Shown: positions 1 to 8,614 of the stretch, in pieces
How the letters are laid out: each line of letters opens with the position of its first letter
Numbering within the stretch: the first letter of the stretch is position 1
Position numbers and translations under genes: made by a program
NCBI RefSeq assembly: GCF_028737215.1
Contig: NZ_JAQZAM010000013.1
Location: 62,001-126,000 of the forward strand
From: Actinomycetospora chibensis
GTDB lineage: Bacteria; Actinomycetota; Actinomycetes; Mycobacteriales; Pseudonocardiaceae
Length of the DNA stretch: 64,000 nucleotides
Reading direction: 5' to 3'
Notes under the pieces: generated by a model
Databases searched by the model: none
What the model was told of the DNA's origin: nothing
Seen by the model: only the letters and a program-made list of their open reading frames with translations

Positions 1-673
1 GCAGCACCGTGCCGCCGTAGAGGTCGAACAGGAACCCGTGGGTGACGTCGAAGCCGAGCTCGTCGAGCATCCCCACCAGCACCGGCGTCGCGTAGTACGC
101 GAAGTGCCCGTGACGCAGGGCGTTCCAGCCGCCGTCGGCCACGATCGCGGCGAGCGTGTGGAACTGCAGCAGCAGCACACCGCCCGGCGCGGTCGCCGCG
201 GCGCGCTCGAGCAGGCCCGCGCGCTGGTCCGCGGCGTGCATGAGACCGAAGCAGTCGATGACCACGTCGGCCGGGCCGTCCTGCGCGCTCGCCTCCTTGA
301 GGCCGGTGGCCGCGAGCAGGTCGAGCCAGGAGCCGCCGTGCGGGCTGCCGAACTCGATCACCGACCCGCCACCGTGGGGCAGCAGCCCGGCGGCCTCCAC
401 GCGCGCGACGGCATCGCGGGCCTGGGCCACCAGGGCGTCCGGCTCGGCGCCGCGCGGCTCCTCCGGGGTCGTCGGGTCCTCGGCGAGCTGCGCGAGCCCA
501 CACGTCGCACACAGCCACATCCGCAGGGGGTGCACGGCGTCCGGACCCGGGTCGTCGAGGGCCGGGAAGTGGTCGGAGGCCGGCTGGTCGCCGAGGTCGA
601 GCACGACCGTGCCGTCGGAGCCGGCGCACCAGCGGCAGGTGAGGGTGTCGGGAATCGTGCCGGGATGGTCCAC
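1..673 (-). CDS. NovU/TylCIII-type C-methyltransferase, C-terminus cut off by window edge
   Basis: Only the first 224 residues are in the window. A GTG start at 673 follows an AGAGGA ribosome-binding site. The N-terminus has two cysteine pairs (C13/C16 and C55/C58), the zinc-ribbon layout of deoxysugar C-methyltransferases. A weak SAM loop (VIEFGSPHGGS) follows at about residue 100, then the family-typical stretch with GHFAYYATP and YGGTVL. The section between the SAM loop and the next strand looks short compared with the paralogue at 3895-5166, so this may be a divergent copy. The family transfers a methyl group from SAM to C-3 of a 4-keto nucleotide sugar. It lies beside other sugar-modifying genes, which supports the role; the exact substrate cannot be read from the sequence. 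Confidence 0.75.
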   Translation of the reverse strand, partial: MDHPGTIPDTLTCRWCAGSDGTVVLDLGDQPASDHFPALDDPGPDAVHPLRMWLCATCGLAQLAEDPTTPEEPRGAEPDALVAQARDAVARVEAAGLLPHGGGSVIEFGSPHGGSWLDLLAATGLKEASAQDGPADVVIDCFGLMHAADQRAGLLERAAATAPGGVLLLQFHTLAAIVADGGWNALRHGHFAYYATPVLVGMLDELGFDVTHGFLFDLYGGTVL

Positions 674-722
674 GGCGGGATCCTCTCGGAGGTCGTCGGG
701 GGCGGGATGGGAGGGTCGGCGG

Positions 723-1271
723 GTGGAGGTTCGCACGGCAGGCATCGACGGCGTCCGGGTGTTCGTCCCGACGCCCCACCGCGACGACCGGGGTCTCTTC
801 ACCCGCACGTTCGACACCGCGATCGCCGCGGAGCACGGCATCGACCTCGGGCCGGCGGCCCAGGACAGCCAGTCGCGCTCCCGCTACGGCACGGTGCGCG
901 GCATGCACGGGCGACGGGGCGCCGGCGAGGCCAAGCTGGTGCGCGCGGCGCACGGGGCGGTGCTCGACGTCCTCGTCGACGCCCGGCCGGGATCGTCGAC
1001 GTTCGGGCGGGTGGAGACGTTCCGGCTCGACGACGAGGACTTCTGGCACCTCTACGTGCCCCCGGGTCTCCTGCACGGGTTCCAGGCCCTCACCGAGGTC
1101 GCGGACGTCTGCTACCGCATCGACCGTCCGCACGCCCCCGGCGAGGACCTCGCCGTCGCGCACGACGACCCCGAGCTGGCGATCGCCTGGCCGGAGCCCG
1201 TCACCGCGATCTCGGAGCGCGACCGCACCGCCGGCTCCTGGGCCGACCTGCGCGCCCTCCTCGGTACGTGA
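723..1271 (+). CDS. dTDP-4-dehydrorhamnose 3,5-epimerase-like protein (RmlC family)
   Basis: 182 residues, the usual RmlC length. The GTG start at 723 is placed 9 to 10 bases after a GGGAGG box; frames open further upstream are shadow. Family landmarks are the RGMHGR stretch near residue 60 (RGLHxQ in classical RmlC, carrying the catalytic His), VPPGLLHGF near residue 120 and a final DDPELAIAWP block. Classical members epimerise C-3 and C-5 of 4-keto-6-deoxy nucleotide sugars in the cytoplasm. The usual Tyr-rich YKxTDYY stretch reads YRIDRPHAPG here, so one-carbon or altered specificity is possible. It is transcribed toward the reductase at 1315-2340 and divergent from the C-methyltransferase at the left edge. 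Confidence 0.85.
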   Translation: MEVRTAGIDGVRVFVPTPHRDDRGLFTRTFDTAIAAEHGIDLGPAAQDSQSRSRYGTVRGMHGRRGAGEAKLVRAAHGAVLDVLVDARPGSSTFGRVETFRLDDEDFWHLYVPPGLLHGFQALTEVADVCYRIDRPHAPGEDLAVAHDDPELAIAWPEPVTAISERDRTAGSWADLRALLGT

Positions 1272-1309
1272 GCACATTCCCGCCCCCAACAGGGGCGGAA
1301 AGTGCTCAC
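1268..1309. terminator. Bidirectional hairpin between convergent genes
   Basis: The arms GTGAGCAC...CGCCCC and GGGGCG...GTGCTCAC pair around a short AACA loop with one mismatch and one bulge. The hairpin begins at the stop codon of the epimerase gene and ends 6 bases before the stop of the convergent reductase gene, so it can serve both. There is no U-tract, as is common for actinobacterial terminators. Confidence 0.65.
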
Positions 1310-1314
1310 ATGGG

Positions 1315-2340
1315 TCAGGAGGGGCGCAGGGAGCCGTCGAGGGTGCCGGCGGCCTGGCGGTCCTTCAGGACCGCGAGGCGGGTGAAGCGCCGGTCGAAGG
1401 CCTCCTGGGTGAGCCCGCGGGCGCGGTACTCGCGGATGAGCTCCTCGGCGCCGTCGGCCACCGACCACTCGGCGCGGAAGTCCGGCAGGAACTTGCCGAT
1501 CTTCGCGAAGTCGACCCGGTAGGAGCGCGGGTCGCCGCCGGTCTCGCCGGTGATCACCAGCTCGGCCTCGGGCACCGCGACCTTCACGGCGTCGGCGATG
1601 TCGCGGACCTGCACGTTGTTCTCGGTCGACCCGACGTTGAACGCCTGCGCACGGACGACGTCGGCCGGCGCGGCGAGGGCCGCGACCACGGCGCCGCCGA
1701 TGTCGCGGGCGTGCGCCAGGGGCCGCCAGGGCGTGCCGTCGCTCATCACGAGGATGCGGTTCGACAGCAGGGCGTGGCCCACGAGGTTGTTGAGCACGAT
1801 GTCGGCGCGCAGGCGCGGGGAGAAGCCGAACGCGGTGGCGTTGCGCATCGACACCGGGACGAAGTCGTCGTCCGCCATGTCGACGAGGTCGGCCTCGACA
1901 CGCACCTTCGACTCGGCGTAGGGGGTCACCGGCCTCATCGGCGCCTCCTCGTCGAGGACGTCCTCGGTGCCCGACGCCCCGTAGACCGAGCACGTGGAGG
2001 CGTAGACGAAGCGCGAGACGCCGGCGTCCTTCGCCAGGCGGGCGAGGCGCGTCGAGGCGTGGTGGTTGATGTCGTACGTGTGCTCGGGCGCGAGCGCCCC
2101 CAGCGGGTCGTTCGACAGCGCCGCGAGGTGCACGACGGCGTCGAACCCGCGCAGCTGCTCGGCGGTGACGTCACGCAGGTCCACCGCCAGCGCGGGCGGC
2201 TCGGGCGCCGGGAGCTCGCCGAGGACGCAGTCGGCGTAGAGACCGGAGTCGAGCCCGGTGACCTCGTGCCCCGCCTCGGTGAGCATCGGGGCCATCAGCG
2301 TCCCGAGGTAGCCCTGGTGACCGGTGAGCAGCACGCGCAT
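1315..2340 (-). CDS. NAD-dependent sugar epimerase/reductase (extended SDR)
   Basis: 341 residues. The nucleotide-binding loop GHQGYLG sits at residues 7-13, a Ser/Thr-rich strand (YASTCSVYG) at 113-121, and the catalytic YxxxK as Y141-AES-K145, all typical of extended short-chain dehydrogenases that act on nucleotide sugars. The start chosen is the ATG at 2340 (MRVLLTG), preceded by GAAGGA; a possible upstream start adds eight atypical residues. It is the last gene of the minus-strand run from the priming transferase. By context it probably reduces or epimerises the 4-keto group of the C-methylated sugar. The exact reaction is inference. Confidence 0.82.
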   Translation of the reverse strand: MRVLLTGHQGYLGTLMAPMLTEAGHEVTGLDSGLYADCVLGELPAPEPPALAVDLRDVTAEQLRGFDAVVHLAALSNDPLGALAPEHTYDINHHASTRLARLAKDAGVSRFVYASTCSVYGASGTEDVLDEEAPMRPVTPYAESKVRVEADLVDMADDDFVPVSMRNATAFGFSPRLRADIVLNNLVGHALLSNRILVMSDGTPWRPLAHARDIGGAVVAALAAPADVVRAQAFNVGSTENNVQVRDIADAVKVAVPEAELVITGETGGDPRSYRVDFAKIGKFLPDFRAEWSVADGAEELIREYRARGLTQEAFDRRFTRLAVLKDRQAAGTLDGSLRPS

Positions 2341-2398
2341 GGCGGGCGTCCTTCCTTCGTGCACCGACTCTGGCGTGCACGGATCCTGGCTGAGTGCG

Positions 2399-3073
2399 TC
2401 AGCGTGACGGTACGGGGGGCCCGAGCAGCGCCCGCGTCAGGTGGAAACCCTCCGCGTAGCGCACCCCGGCCTGCACCCCGCGGATGCGGGCGAGGCCCGA
2501 GAAGGCCTCGTCGTCGAACCAGGCCCGGGAGACCTGGGACGGGTAGTGCTCGTGGAGCAGGCGGCTCTTCTCCGCGACCACCTCGGGCTCCAGCGGCCAG
2601 AGCAGGGGCGGCTGGGCGAGGTCGGGCTCGGCTTTGAGGATCTCGTAGCCCAGTGCCAGGTGGTCGCGGAAGACCGTCGGGACGAGGCGGGCGAGGCCAC
2701 GGTGGTCCTGGTGGTCGTCGCCCCGGTGCCCGGCGAGCACGAGGTCGGGCTCGCAGGTCCGGCGGAACTCCTCGAGCGCCTCCTTGGCCCACTGCCAGTG
2801 GTGGGGCAGGCGGCCGTCGGGCATGTCCCGCACGGTGACCGCCAGGTCGGCGCCGGGGCAGAAGGCCGCCAGCGCCGCGCGCTCCTCGTCCTCCCGCGGC
2901 GTCCCGCCGCCCGAGAGCACGAGGGCCCGCACGCGGAGCGGCGGGACGGCGCCCAGAGCTTGACGAGCACGGCAGAGCGTGAGGACCGTCCCGCCCGCGC
3001 CGAGCGGGATGTCGTCGCAGTGGGCGGCGAGCAGGACCAGCTCGTCGAGGGCCTCGGGGATCAGCGTGCGCAT
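2399..3073 (-). CDS. PIG-L/LmbE family deacetylase
   Basis: 224 residues. The family's first metal motif AHPDD appears as AHCDD (residues 17-21), and the second, HxxDHxDH, as HRGDDHQDH (116-124); a YAEGFHL block closes the domain. PIG-L enzymes are zinc-dependent and remove N-acetyl groups from GlcNAc-type sugars, as in mycothiol or GPI synthesis. The Pro-to-Cys change in the first motif is unusual. It follows the nucleotidyltransferase gene by only 3 bases and is probably co-transcribed, so deacetylation of an amino sugar in the surface-polymer pathway is the likely role. It is unlikely to be MshB given its context. Confidence 0.8.
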   Translation of the reverse strand: MRTLIPEALDELVLLAAHCDDIPLGAGGTVLTLCRARQALGAVPPLRVRALVLSGGGTPREDEERAALAAFCPGADLAVTVRDMPDGRLPHHWQWAKEALEEFRRTCEPDLVLAGHRGDDHQDHRGLARLVPTVFRDHLALGYEILKAEPDLAQPPLLWPLEPEVVAEKSRLLHEHYPSQVSRAWFDDEAFSGLARIRGVQAGVRYAEGFHLTRALLGPPVPSR

Positions 3074-3076
3074 GCC

Positions 3077-3898
3077 TCAGCGGCCGAGGGCCTCGTCGAC
3101 GAGGCCCTCCAACGGCGTGCGCTCGGGCTCGCGCTCCCACACCATCCAGGGGCGCGTGCCGGCCCGGTAGGCGGCCTCGAGGGCGTTGCGCTCCTTGAGG
3201 GTGTCCGCGGGCTGCCAGAAGCCGTCGTAGGTGTAGGAGAGCAGGCGGCCCTCCTTCGCCAGGCTCGTGCACGCGTCGCCGACGAGATCCCCGTTCTCGG
3301 GGATGTAGTCGATCGCCTCCGGACGCAGGGCGAAGTAGCCCCCGTTCTCCCGGATCCGCATGTCGGTGACCGGGTAGATCGAGTTCACCCGGTCGCTCGG
3401 GTCGACGTCCACGATGTGGAAGACGGCCTGCGGGGGCACGGCGAGCAGCGAGGCGACGGCGTCCGAGCCCCGGAACGTCTCGATCATGTCGTCGATCGGG
3501 GCGTCGGTGAGCACGTCCGCGTAGTTCGCGAGGAAGATCTCCTCGTCCTCGACGAGGTGGCGCACCCGGCGCAGACGCTCGCCGATCGGCGACTCGAGCC
3601 CGGTGTGGACGAAGTGGATCGTCCAGTCGGCGATGTCGGAGCCCTGCAGCTCGACCTCGCCCTTGCGCAGCACGAAGTCGTTCGACTCGGTCTCGCGGTA
3701 GTCGAGGAAGTAGTCCTTGACGTGGTGGGCCCCGTACCCCAGGCACAGGATGAACTCCTTGTGACCGAAGTGTGCGTAGTAGCGCATCACGTGCCAGATG
3801 AGCGGGCGCGGCCCGACCATCTGCATGGGCTTGGGTGCGTCGGAGTCCCCGTTGCGCATCCGCATGCCGTAGCCACCGCAGAAGAGAACGACCTTCAC
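3077..3898 (-). CDS. Glucose-1-phosphate cytidylyltransferase-like nucleotidyltransferase (RfbF family)
   Basis: 273 residues. The N-terminal signature CGGYGMRMR followed by PKPMQMVG and PLIWHVMRYYAHFG matches the RfbF layout (GGLGTRL ... KPM ... WHIM). The family makes CDP-glucose from CTP and glucose-1-phosphate, the entry to CDP-deoxysugars. The start is the GTG at 3898, whose last two bases overlap the TGA of the upstream C-methyltransferase (GTGA), indicating coupled translation. No CDP-glucose 4,6-dehydratase is present in the window; it may lie beyond the left edge. The nucleotide base (C versus dT) is a family-level call. Confidence 0.8.
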   Translation of the reverse strand: MKVVLFCGGYGMRMRNGDSDAPKPMQMVGPRPLIWHVMRYYAHFGHKEFILCLGYGAHHVKDYFLDYRETESNDFVLRKGEVELQGSDIADWTIHFVHTGLESPIGERLRRVRHLVEDEEIFLANYADVLTDAPIDDMIETFRGSDAVASLLAVPPQAVFHIVDVDPSDRVNSIYPVTDMRIRENGGYFALRPEAIDYIPENGDLVGDACTSLAKEGRLLSYTYDGFWQPADTLKERNALEAAYRAGTRPWMVWEREPERTPLEGLVDEALGR

Positions 3899-5166
3899 GG
3901 TGCCAGGACCTTGCCAGACCCGGGTTCGACGACCTGCAGCGAGGGGATCGGGAAGACGAGCGACCCACCCCAGTCGGCCACGTGCGCGAGCTGCGCGGTG
4001 ATCTCCTCCCGCAGGTTCCACGGGAGGACCAGCACGTAGTCGGGCCGGTCGGCGTCGATCCGCTCGGGCTCGTGGATCGGGATCCGCGTGCCCGGGGTGT
4101 AGCGCCCGTGCTTGTAGGGGTTCCGGTCCACCGTGTACGCCAGCAGGTCGGGGCGGATCCCGCAGTAGTTCAGCAGGGTGTTGCCCTTGCCTGGCGCGCC
4201 GTAGCCCACGACGGTCTTCCCGGCGTCGGCGGCGTCGACCAGGAAGCGCATCAGGTCGTTGCGGATGCGCGAGACCTCGCGGGCGAACCCGGCGTGACCC
4301 TCGACGGTGTCCAGGCCGGCCGCGGTCTCCTCGGCAAGCACGTCGGCGACGGCCTGCGACGGGCCCTGGCCGACCTCGGTGGGCCGCGCCCAGCACCGGA
4401 TCGACCCGCCGTGGGTGGGCACGAGCTCGACGTCGACGAGCTCCAGGCCGCCCGAGCGCAGCGCCTTCTGCGCCGTGCCGAGCGTGTAGTACTGGAAGTG
4501 CTCGTGGTAGATCGTGTCGAACTGCCGGTACCGCATCAGCGTGAGCAGGTGCTGCACCTCGATCGACACCCAGCCGTCGTCGGCGACCATGGCCCGCAGG
4601 CCCTGGGTGAAGCCGACGAGGTCGGGGATGTGCGCGTAGACGTTGTTGGCGACGACGAGCGCCGCCGGCCCGTTCTCCGCGCGGACCGAGGCGCCGGTCT
4701 CCGGGGACAGGAACGCCGTCAGCGTCGGCACGCCCTTGTCGCGGGCGGCCTGCCCGACGTTGGCGCTCGGCTCGACACCCAGCGCGCGCATCCCGTCGGC
4801 GACGACGTGCTGGAGCAGGTAGCCGTCGTTGCTCGCGGCCTCGACCACGAGCGAGTCGGGACCGAGCCCGGCGCGCTCGGTGGCCGCGGTGACGAAGCGG
4901 CGGGCGTGGTCCACCCACGAGGTCGAGAACGACGAGAAGTACGCGTACTCCGTGAACGTCTCGTCGGGGTCGATCAGCGGGGGCAGCTGCACGAGCAGGC
5001 ACGACGCGCAGACACGGGGGTGCAGCGGGAACGTCTGCTCCGGCGCCTCGAGGGCGTCCGCCGTGAGGAAGAGCTCGCACGGCGGGGTGGCACCGAGGTC
5101 GACGAAGCTCGTCAGGTCCGGTGAGCCGCAGAGCCGGCAGATGATCTTGTTGTCCACTCGGTCCAT
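3895..5166 (-). CDS. NovU/TylCIII-type SAM-dependent C-methyltransferase
   Basis: 423 residues, full family length. It has an N-terminal zinc ribbon (C10/C13 and a CASC pair near 54), a SAM loop VEAASNDGYLL near residue 110, the HEHFQYYT block in the middle, and a C-terminal Rossmann-like part with YGAPGKGNTLLNY. These are the hallmarks of sugar C-3 methyltransferases acting on 4-keto-deoxysugars. It starts one base after the stop of the priming transferase and overlaps the nucleotidyltransferase start by 4 bases, so it sits centrally in a coupled operon. A second, divergent copy is at 1-673, so two C-methylations or two sugar substrates are possible. Confidence 0.85.
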   Translation of the reverse strand: MDRVDNKIICRLCGSPDLTSFVDLGATPPCELFLTADALEAPEQTFPLHPRVCASCLLVQLPPLIDPDETFTEYAYFSSFSTSWVDHARRFVTAATERAGLGPDSLVVEAASNDGYLLQHVVADGMRALGVEPSANVGQAARDKGVPTLTAFLSPETGASVRAENGPAALVVANNVYAHIPDLVGFTQGLRAMVADDGWVSIEVQHLLTLMRYRQFDTIYHEHFQYYTLGTAQKALRSGGLELVDVELVPTHGGSIRCWARPTEVGQGPSQAVADVLAEETAAGLDTVEGHAGFAREVSRIRNDLMRFLVDAADAGKTVVGYGAPGKGNTLLNYCGIRPDLLAYTVDRNPYKHGRYTPGTRIPIHEPERIDADRPDYVLVLPWNLREEITAQLAHVADWGGSLVFPIPSLQVVEPGSGKVLAP

Positions 5167-5167
5167 C

Positions 5168-6925
5168 TCAGTAGGCGCCGTCGCCGCGGAACACCGCGGA
5201 GACCGTCTTCCACATGATCACCAGGTCCATGGCGGGCGACCAGTTCTCCACGTACCGCAGGTCGAGGCGGACCGACTCCTCCCAGGAGAGGTCGGAGCGG
5301 CCGCTGACCTGCCACAGCCCGGTCATCCCGGGGCGGACGAGGAACTTGCGCTTGGCGGCGTCGGTGTAGACCTCGATCTCGCCGGGGAGCGGCGGGCGGG
5401 GTCCGACCAGCGACATCGAGCCGCCGATGACGTTGAACAGCTGGGGCAGCTCGTCGAGCGAGTAGCGCCGCAGGAGCTGGCCGATGCGGGTGACGCGCGG
5501 GTCCTTGCGCAGCTTGAACAGCGGGCCGGACCCGTCGTTGGTGCCGGCGACGAGGTCCTCGCGCAGCTTGTCGGCGTCCGGCACCATCGACCGGAACTTG
5601 ATCATCTGGAAGGTCTTGCCGCGCTGCCCGACGCGGGTCTGGCGGTAGAACACCGGCCCGCCGTCGAGCTTCACGACGAACGCGATGACCGCGAACACCG
5701 GCGCCAGCAGCAGCAGGATCGCCGCGGTGGTGACGCGGTCGAACATCAGCTTGAACACCCGCGGCACGCCCGAGAGGCGTGGCTCGGTGAGGCGCAGCAG
5801 CGGCAGGCCGTCGACGGGCGCGACGTGCAGGCGCGGCCCGGCGACCTCCATGAGGCCCGGGTCGACGACGAGCTCGGAACCGGTGCCCTCGAGGTCCCAC
5901 GCCAGACGGTGGAGGCGCTTGGGGCTCCAGCCCGGGGTCGGCGCGACGGCGACGACGCCGTAGCGCCCGCTGCCCACGCTGGTGGAGAGGTCGTCGAGGT
6001 CGCCGATGACCGGGACGCCGGCCACGTGGCCCTGCCCCTCCTCGCCGAGACCGGTCGGGGTGCAGGCCGCGATGACGACCCAGCCCATGTGCGGCACGCG
6101 CCGGGTGCGCTCCACGAGGTCGCGCACCGACTGCTCGGTGCCCACCGCGAGGACGGGGAGCATCCCGCGGCCACGCTTGCGCGCCTGGTGCAGCCAGCGC
6201 CGCAGCATGTAGCGCCCGGCCATCGCCAGCAGGCCGGCGACGGGCAGGACGCCGAACACCCAGGGCCGCACGCCGAGGCGCTCGATCGCGAGGCCGCCGA
6301 GGCCCAGCACGATCGCCGCCGAGACGAAGGCGCGGATGAGACGGCTCCACTCCTCGGCGCCCTGGCCGAGCGTGCGCGGGTCCCAGGCCCGGCAGGCGAC
6401 GATCGCCAGGGTGACGAGCACGCCCGCCACCCCGCCGAGGACCCACGGGTCCGAGCTCTGCGGGCCGACGCCCTCACCGAAGCCGACGAACGCGCCGAGC
6501 ACGACGCAGATCGCGAGGGTGGCGAGGTCGGAGACGGCCACGGCGAGCGCGAACTTCAGCTGCCAGCTCGTGGCCACCGCGACGCTGCCGGGCTGCTCCG
6601 GGCCCTCGTCCTCCCAGATGCGTACGAAGCCCGGGGCTGTCGGCGCGGGCTCGACGAAGACGCCGGGTTCGATCCCGGTGTCGAGGCCCGGGGACATCGG
6701 GGTGTCGATCCTGGGGTCGATCCTGCCGCCGATCCCGCGCGTGATCCCGGTCCCGACCGGGGTCCCGGTCGTGGCCCCGGTCGAAGCATCGAGGGGCACG
6801 CCGGCCGGGCCGTCCGCCTGGGACGACCCCGCCTGCTCCTCGATCCGTGCTTGTCCGTTCTTCACGTCGCCCCCGTCGTGGGTCGTACGCGTGGGCGGAC
6901 CCACTCGTAGCACCTCGTCGGCCAT
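5168..6925 (-). CDS. Priming polyprenyl-phosphate sugar-1-phosphate transferase (WbaP/CpsE type)
   Basis: 585 residues. After about 110 variable residues there are several membrane spans (about 115-270), a CoA-binding-like cytosolic part, and a C-terminal bacterial sugar-transferase domain with KFRSM, the DELPQLFNV block, SLVGPRPPLP and a LRPGMTGLWQVSGR stretch. The enzyme loads the first sugar phosphate onto undecaprenyl phosphate at the inner membrane face and so begins repeat-unit synthesis. The ATG at 6925 has AAAGG five bases upstream; a GTG six bases earlier is the alternative. The N-terminal tail is low complexity, with repeated Gly-Thr and Ile-Asp-Pro motifs encoded by TCGATC-rich DNA. 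Confidence 0.9.
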   Translation of the reverse strand: MADEVLRVGPPTRTTHDGGDVKNGQARIEEQAGSSQADGPAGVPLDASTGATTGTPVGTGITRGIGGRIDPRIDTPMSPGLDTGIEPGVFVEPAPTAPGFVRIWEDEGPEQPGSVAVATSWQLKFALAVAVSDLATLAICVVLGAFVGFGEGVGPQSSDPWVLGGVAGVLVTLAIVACRAWDPRTLGQGAEEWSRLIRAFVSAAIVLGLGGLAIERLGVRPWVFGVLPVAGLLAMAGRYMLRRWLHQARKRGRGMLPVLAVGTEQSVRDLVERTRRVPHMGWVVIAACTPTGLGEEGQGHVAGVPVIGDLDDLSTSVGSGRYGVVAVAPTPGWSPKRLHRLAWDLEGTGSELVVDPGLMEVAGPRLHVAPVDGLPLLRLTEPRLSGVPRVFKLMFDRVTTAAILLLLAPVFAVIAFVVKLDGGPVFYRQTRVGQRGKTFQMIKFRSMVPDADKLREDLVAGTNDGSGPLFKLRKDPRVTRIGQLLRRYSLDELPQLFNVIGGSMSLVGPRPPLPGEIEVYTDAAKRKFLVRPGMTGLWQVSGRSDLSWEESVRLDLRYVENWSPAMDLVIMWKTVSAVFRGDGAY

Positions 6926-7511
6926 GGACACCTTTCCGCTCGACGTATGACGCCCAGGGCCGCGGTGAGGTTGCGTGGCCGTTCACCCGAATTTCCGTCG
7001 AGCCGCCGGCACCCCACCTCCGGTGCCGTCCGGATCAACGAATCGCCACCGGCGCGGTCACGCCGATGTCGCTCAGGATTGGACCGGGCGGGGCACGGCC
7101 ACGGTCGAGAACCCCGGCCCGGGTACGCGCCGCCACCGTCCGGGGCATCCTGCCGCACGCCCGGAGCAGCCCGGGCGGCGCGGGTGCCCCGAACGCGCTC
7201 CCGACGGTCACGGTGGCCGATCGCCGGCGACACCACCGTGTTCCCGGACGAACGGGACGGACCGGGCGCGACGGACCGTCGCCGGTACCGCCGGAAGGGG
7301 CACCGCCTTGCTCGGTATGGTGCCGCCGGACGAACCACCTCGCCGGTTTCGTCCGGGTTCGGCCCGTGGTCGACGTCGATCACCGGTGATCGACCCGGTG
7401 ATCGACCCAGTGATCGACCCAGTGATCGACCGGGTGATCGACCCTGCGATCGACCCCGTGCTCGGCTCCCGGTCGACGCAACCCCGACCGCGCCAGACGA
7501 GGAGCGCCCCG
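6926..7511. other. Divergent 586-base intergenic region with tandem repeats
   Basis: It separates the leftward priming transferase from the rightward lyase-like gene. Frames open through it lack start sites with ribosome-binding sequences and have no recognisable protein content, so I call it non-coding. Its right part holds the 12-bp tandem repeat at 7385-7456. A TATGGT box at 7316-7321 could be a -10 element for the rightward gene, but no convincing -35 is visible. Confidence 0.5.
7385..7456. repeat. Six tandem 12-bp repeats (RGTGATCGACCC)
   Basis: Six head-to-tail copies, the first three nearly identical, the fourth ending in CG instead of CC, and the last with a GC-for-GT change. Each contains the palindrome CGATCG or TGATCGA. 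The array ends 55 bases before the start codon of the lyase-like gene. It could bind a repressor cooperatively, or be a simple slippage-prone repeat. Confidence 0.9.
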
Positions 7512-8504
7512 ATGCCCTACGACGCCGTCGCCCGCCGGGCGACCCGGCACGGTCGCGTTCCCCGTCGCACCGGCCGCGCCGCCCGCTCCGTCGTCGCGGT
7601 CACCGCCCTGCTCGCCGCCCTGCTCGGCGCCGGCGCCCCCGTGGCCGCCGCCGCGCCCGACGCCCCCGGCTCCGACCGGGCGACCTGGGAGCTCCCGGCC
7701 GTCGGCGACGTGCTCGCCGCGTTCGACCGCAACGGCTACAACGAGCAGGACGGCGCGCCCCGCCAGATCGCCTCGCCCACGGCGCCGGGCCGCCAGGCTC
7801 TCGAGTTCCGGCTCGACGGCGGCGACCAGCGCAGCGAGGTCCAGCCCCGCGTGCCCGACCAGGTCGAGGGCGACGTGTGGTTCTACACGTACCGCGGCGG
7901 GCTGGCGCGGGACTTCCCGACCGACACCGAGGCCTGGCAGGTCGTCCTGCAGTGGCACCACACCGGCGACTCGGGCTCGCCGCCCCTCGCCCTCGAGATC
8001 AAGCAGGGCCGGCTGCTGCTGGCCACGGAGGGCGAGAACCTCCAGGATCTCGGGCCGGTCCGGGGCGGCGACCGCCTCGACGTCACGATGCGTGTCGCGT
8101 TCTCCCAGGACCCCCAGCGCAGCGCCGTCGACATCTGGCGCGACGGCCGTCCCGTCCTCGAGGGCCACCGGCCTCCGGCCGGGACGATGCTCGACGGCGC
8201 CAACTACCTGAAGGTCGGCCTCTACCGGGCCACCGCGATCGACGAGGGCGGTCGGCTGTGGGTCGACGACCTGCGGGTGGGACGCACGATGGCCTCCGTC
8301 TCCCCCACAGCCCCCACGGGCACGGGCTCGGCGACCGCCGGCGAGGACGGGGACGCCTCGAACGACCCCGCCGTCGAGGCCTCGCCGTCGGGCACCGCCG
8401 CCGACCGCGACGACGACGCCGTCACCTGGGTGGCCGGGGTGCTGCTCGTCGCGGTCGTGCTCCTGCTCGTGGCCACCCGCCGCGACGCCCGCACCCGGCG
8501 CTGA
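7512..8504 (+). CDS. Membrane-anchored polysaccharide-lyase-like protein, copy 1 (heparin lyase I/PF14099-like)
   Basis: 330 residues. The ATG at 7512 has a GAGGAG box upstream. There is an N-terminal signal (basic residues, then LLAALLGAGAPVAAAA near 32-47), a secreted domain of about 200 residues, an Asp/Ser/Thr-rich linker and a C-terminal membrane span (about 300-322) with an RRDARTRR tail. Domain landmarks are NGYNEQDG, LDGGDQRSEV, WFYTYRG and LQWHHTGD; these resemble single-domain polysaccharide lyases of the beta-jelly-roll type. It would sit outside the membrane with its catalytic face toward the wall. A paralogue lies at 11083-12045, on the other side of the flippase. Activity is a family-level inference. 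Confidence 0.72.
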   Translation: MPYDAVARRATRHGRVPRRTGRAARSVVAVTALLAALLGAGAPVAAAAPDAPGSDRATWELPAVGDVLAAFDRNGYNEQDGAPRQIASPTAPGRQALEFRLDGGDQRSEVQPRVPDQVEGDVWFYTYRGGLARDFPTDTEAWQVVLQWHHTGDSGSPPLALEIKQGRLLLATEGENLQDLGPVRGGDRLDVTMRVAFSQDPQRSAVDIWRDGRPVLEGHRPPAGTMLDGANYLKVGLYRATAIDEGGRLWVDDLRVGRTMASVSPTAPTGTGSATAGEDGDASNDPAVEASPSGTAADRDDDAVTWVAGVLLVAVVLLLVATRRDARTRR

Positions 8505-8614
8505 GCGCCGGACCGACCCGCACCCGACCAGGGATTCCGGCGCGACGACCCGGTCACCGCGCGCGCCGGGCGCCGGGTCCTGCGTGTCACCATGGTCACC
8601 GTCGCAGGCGACGA

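Noticed and set aside
7385-7456. Repeat array as a CRISPR
   Set aside because: Units are 12 bp, directly adjacent, with no spacers and no cas genes nearby.
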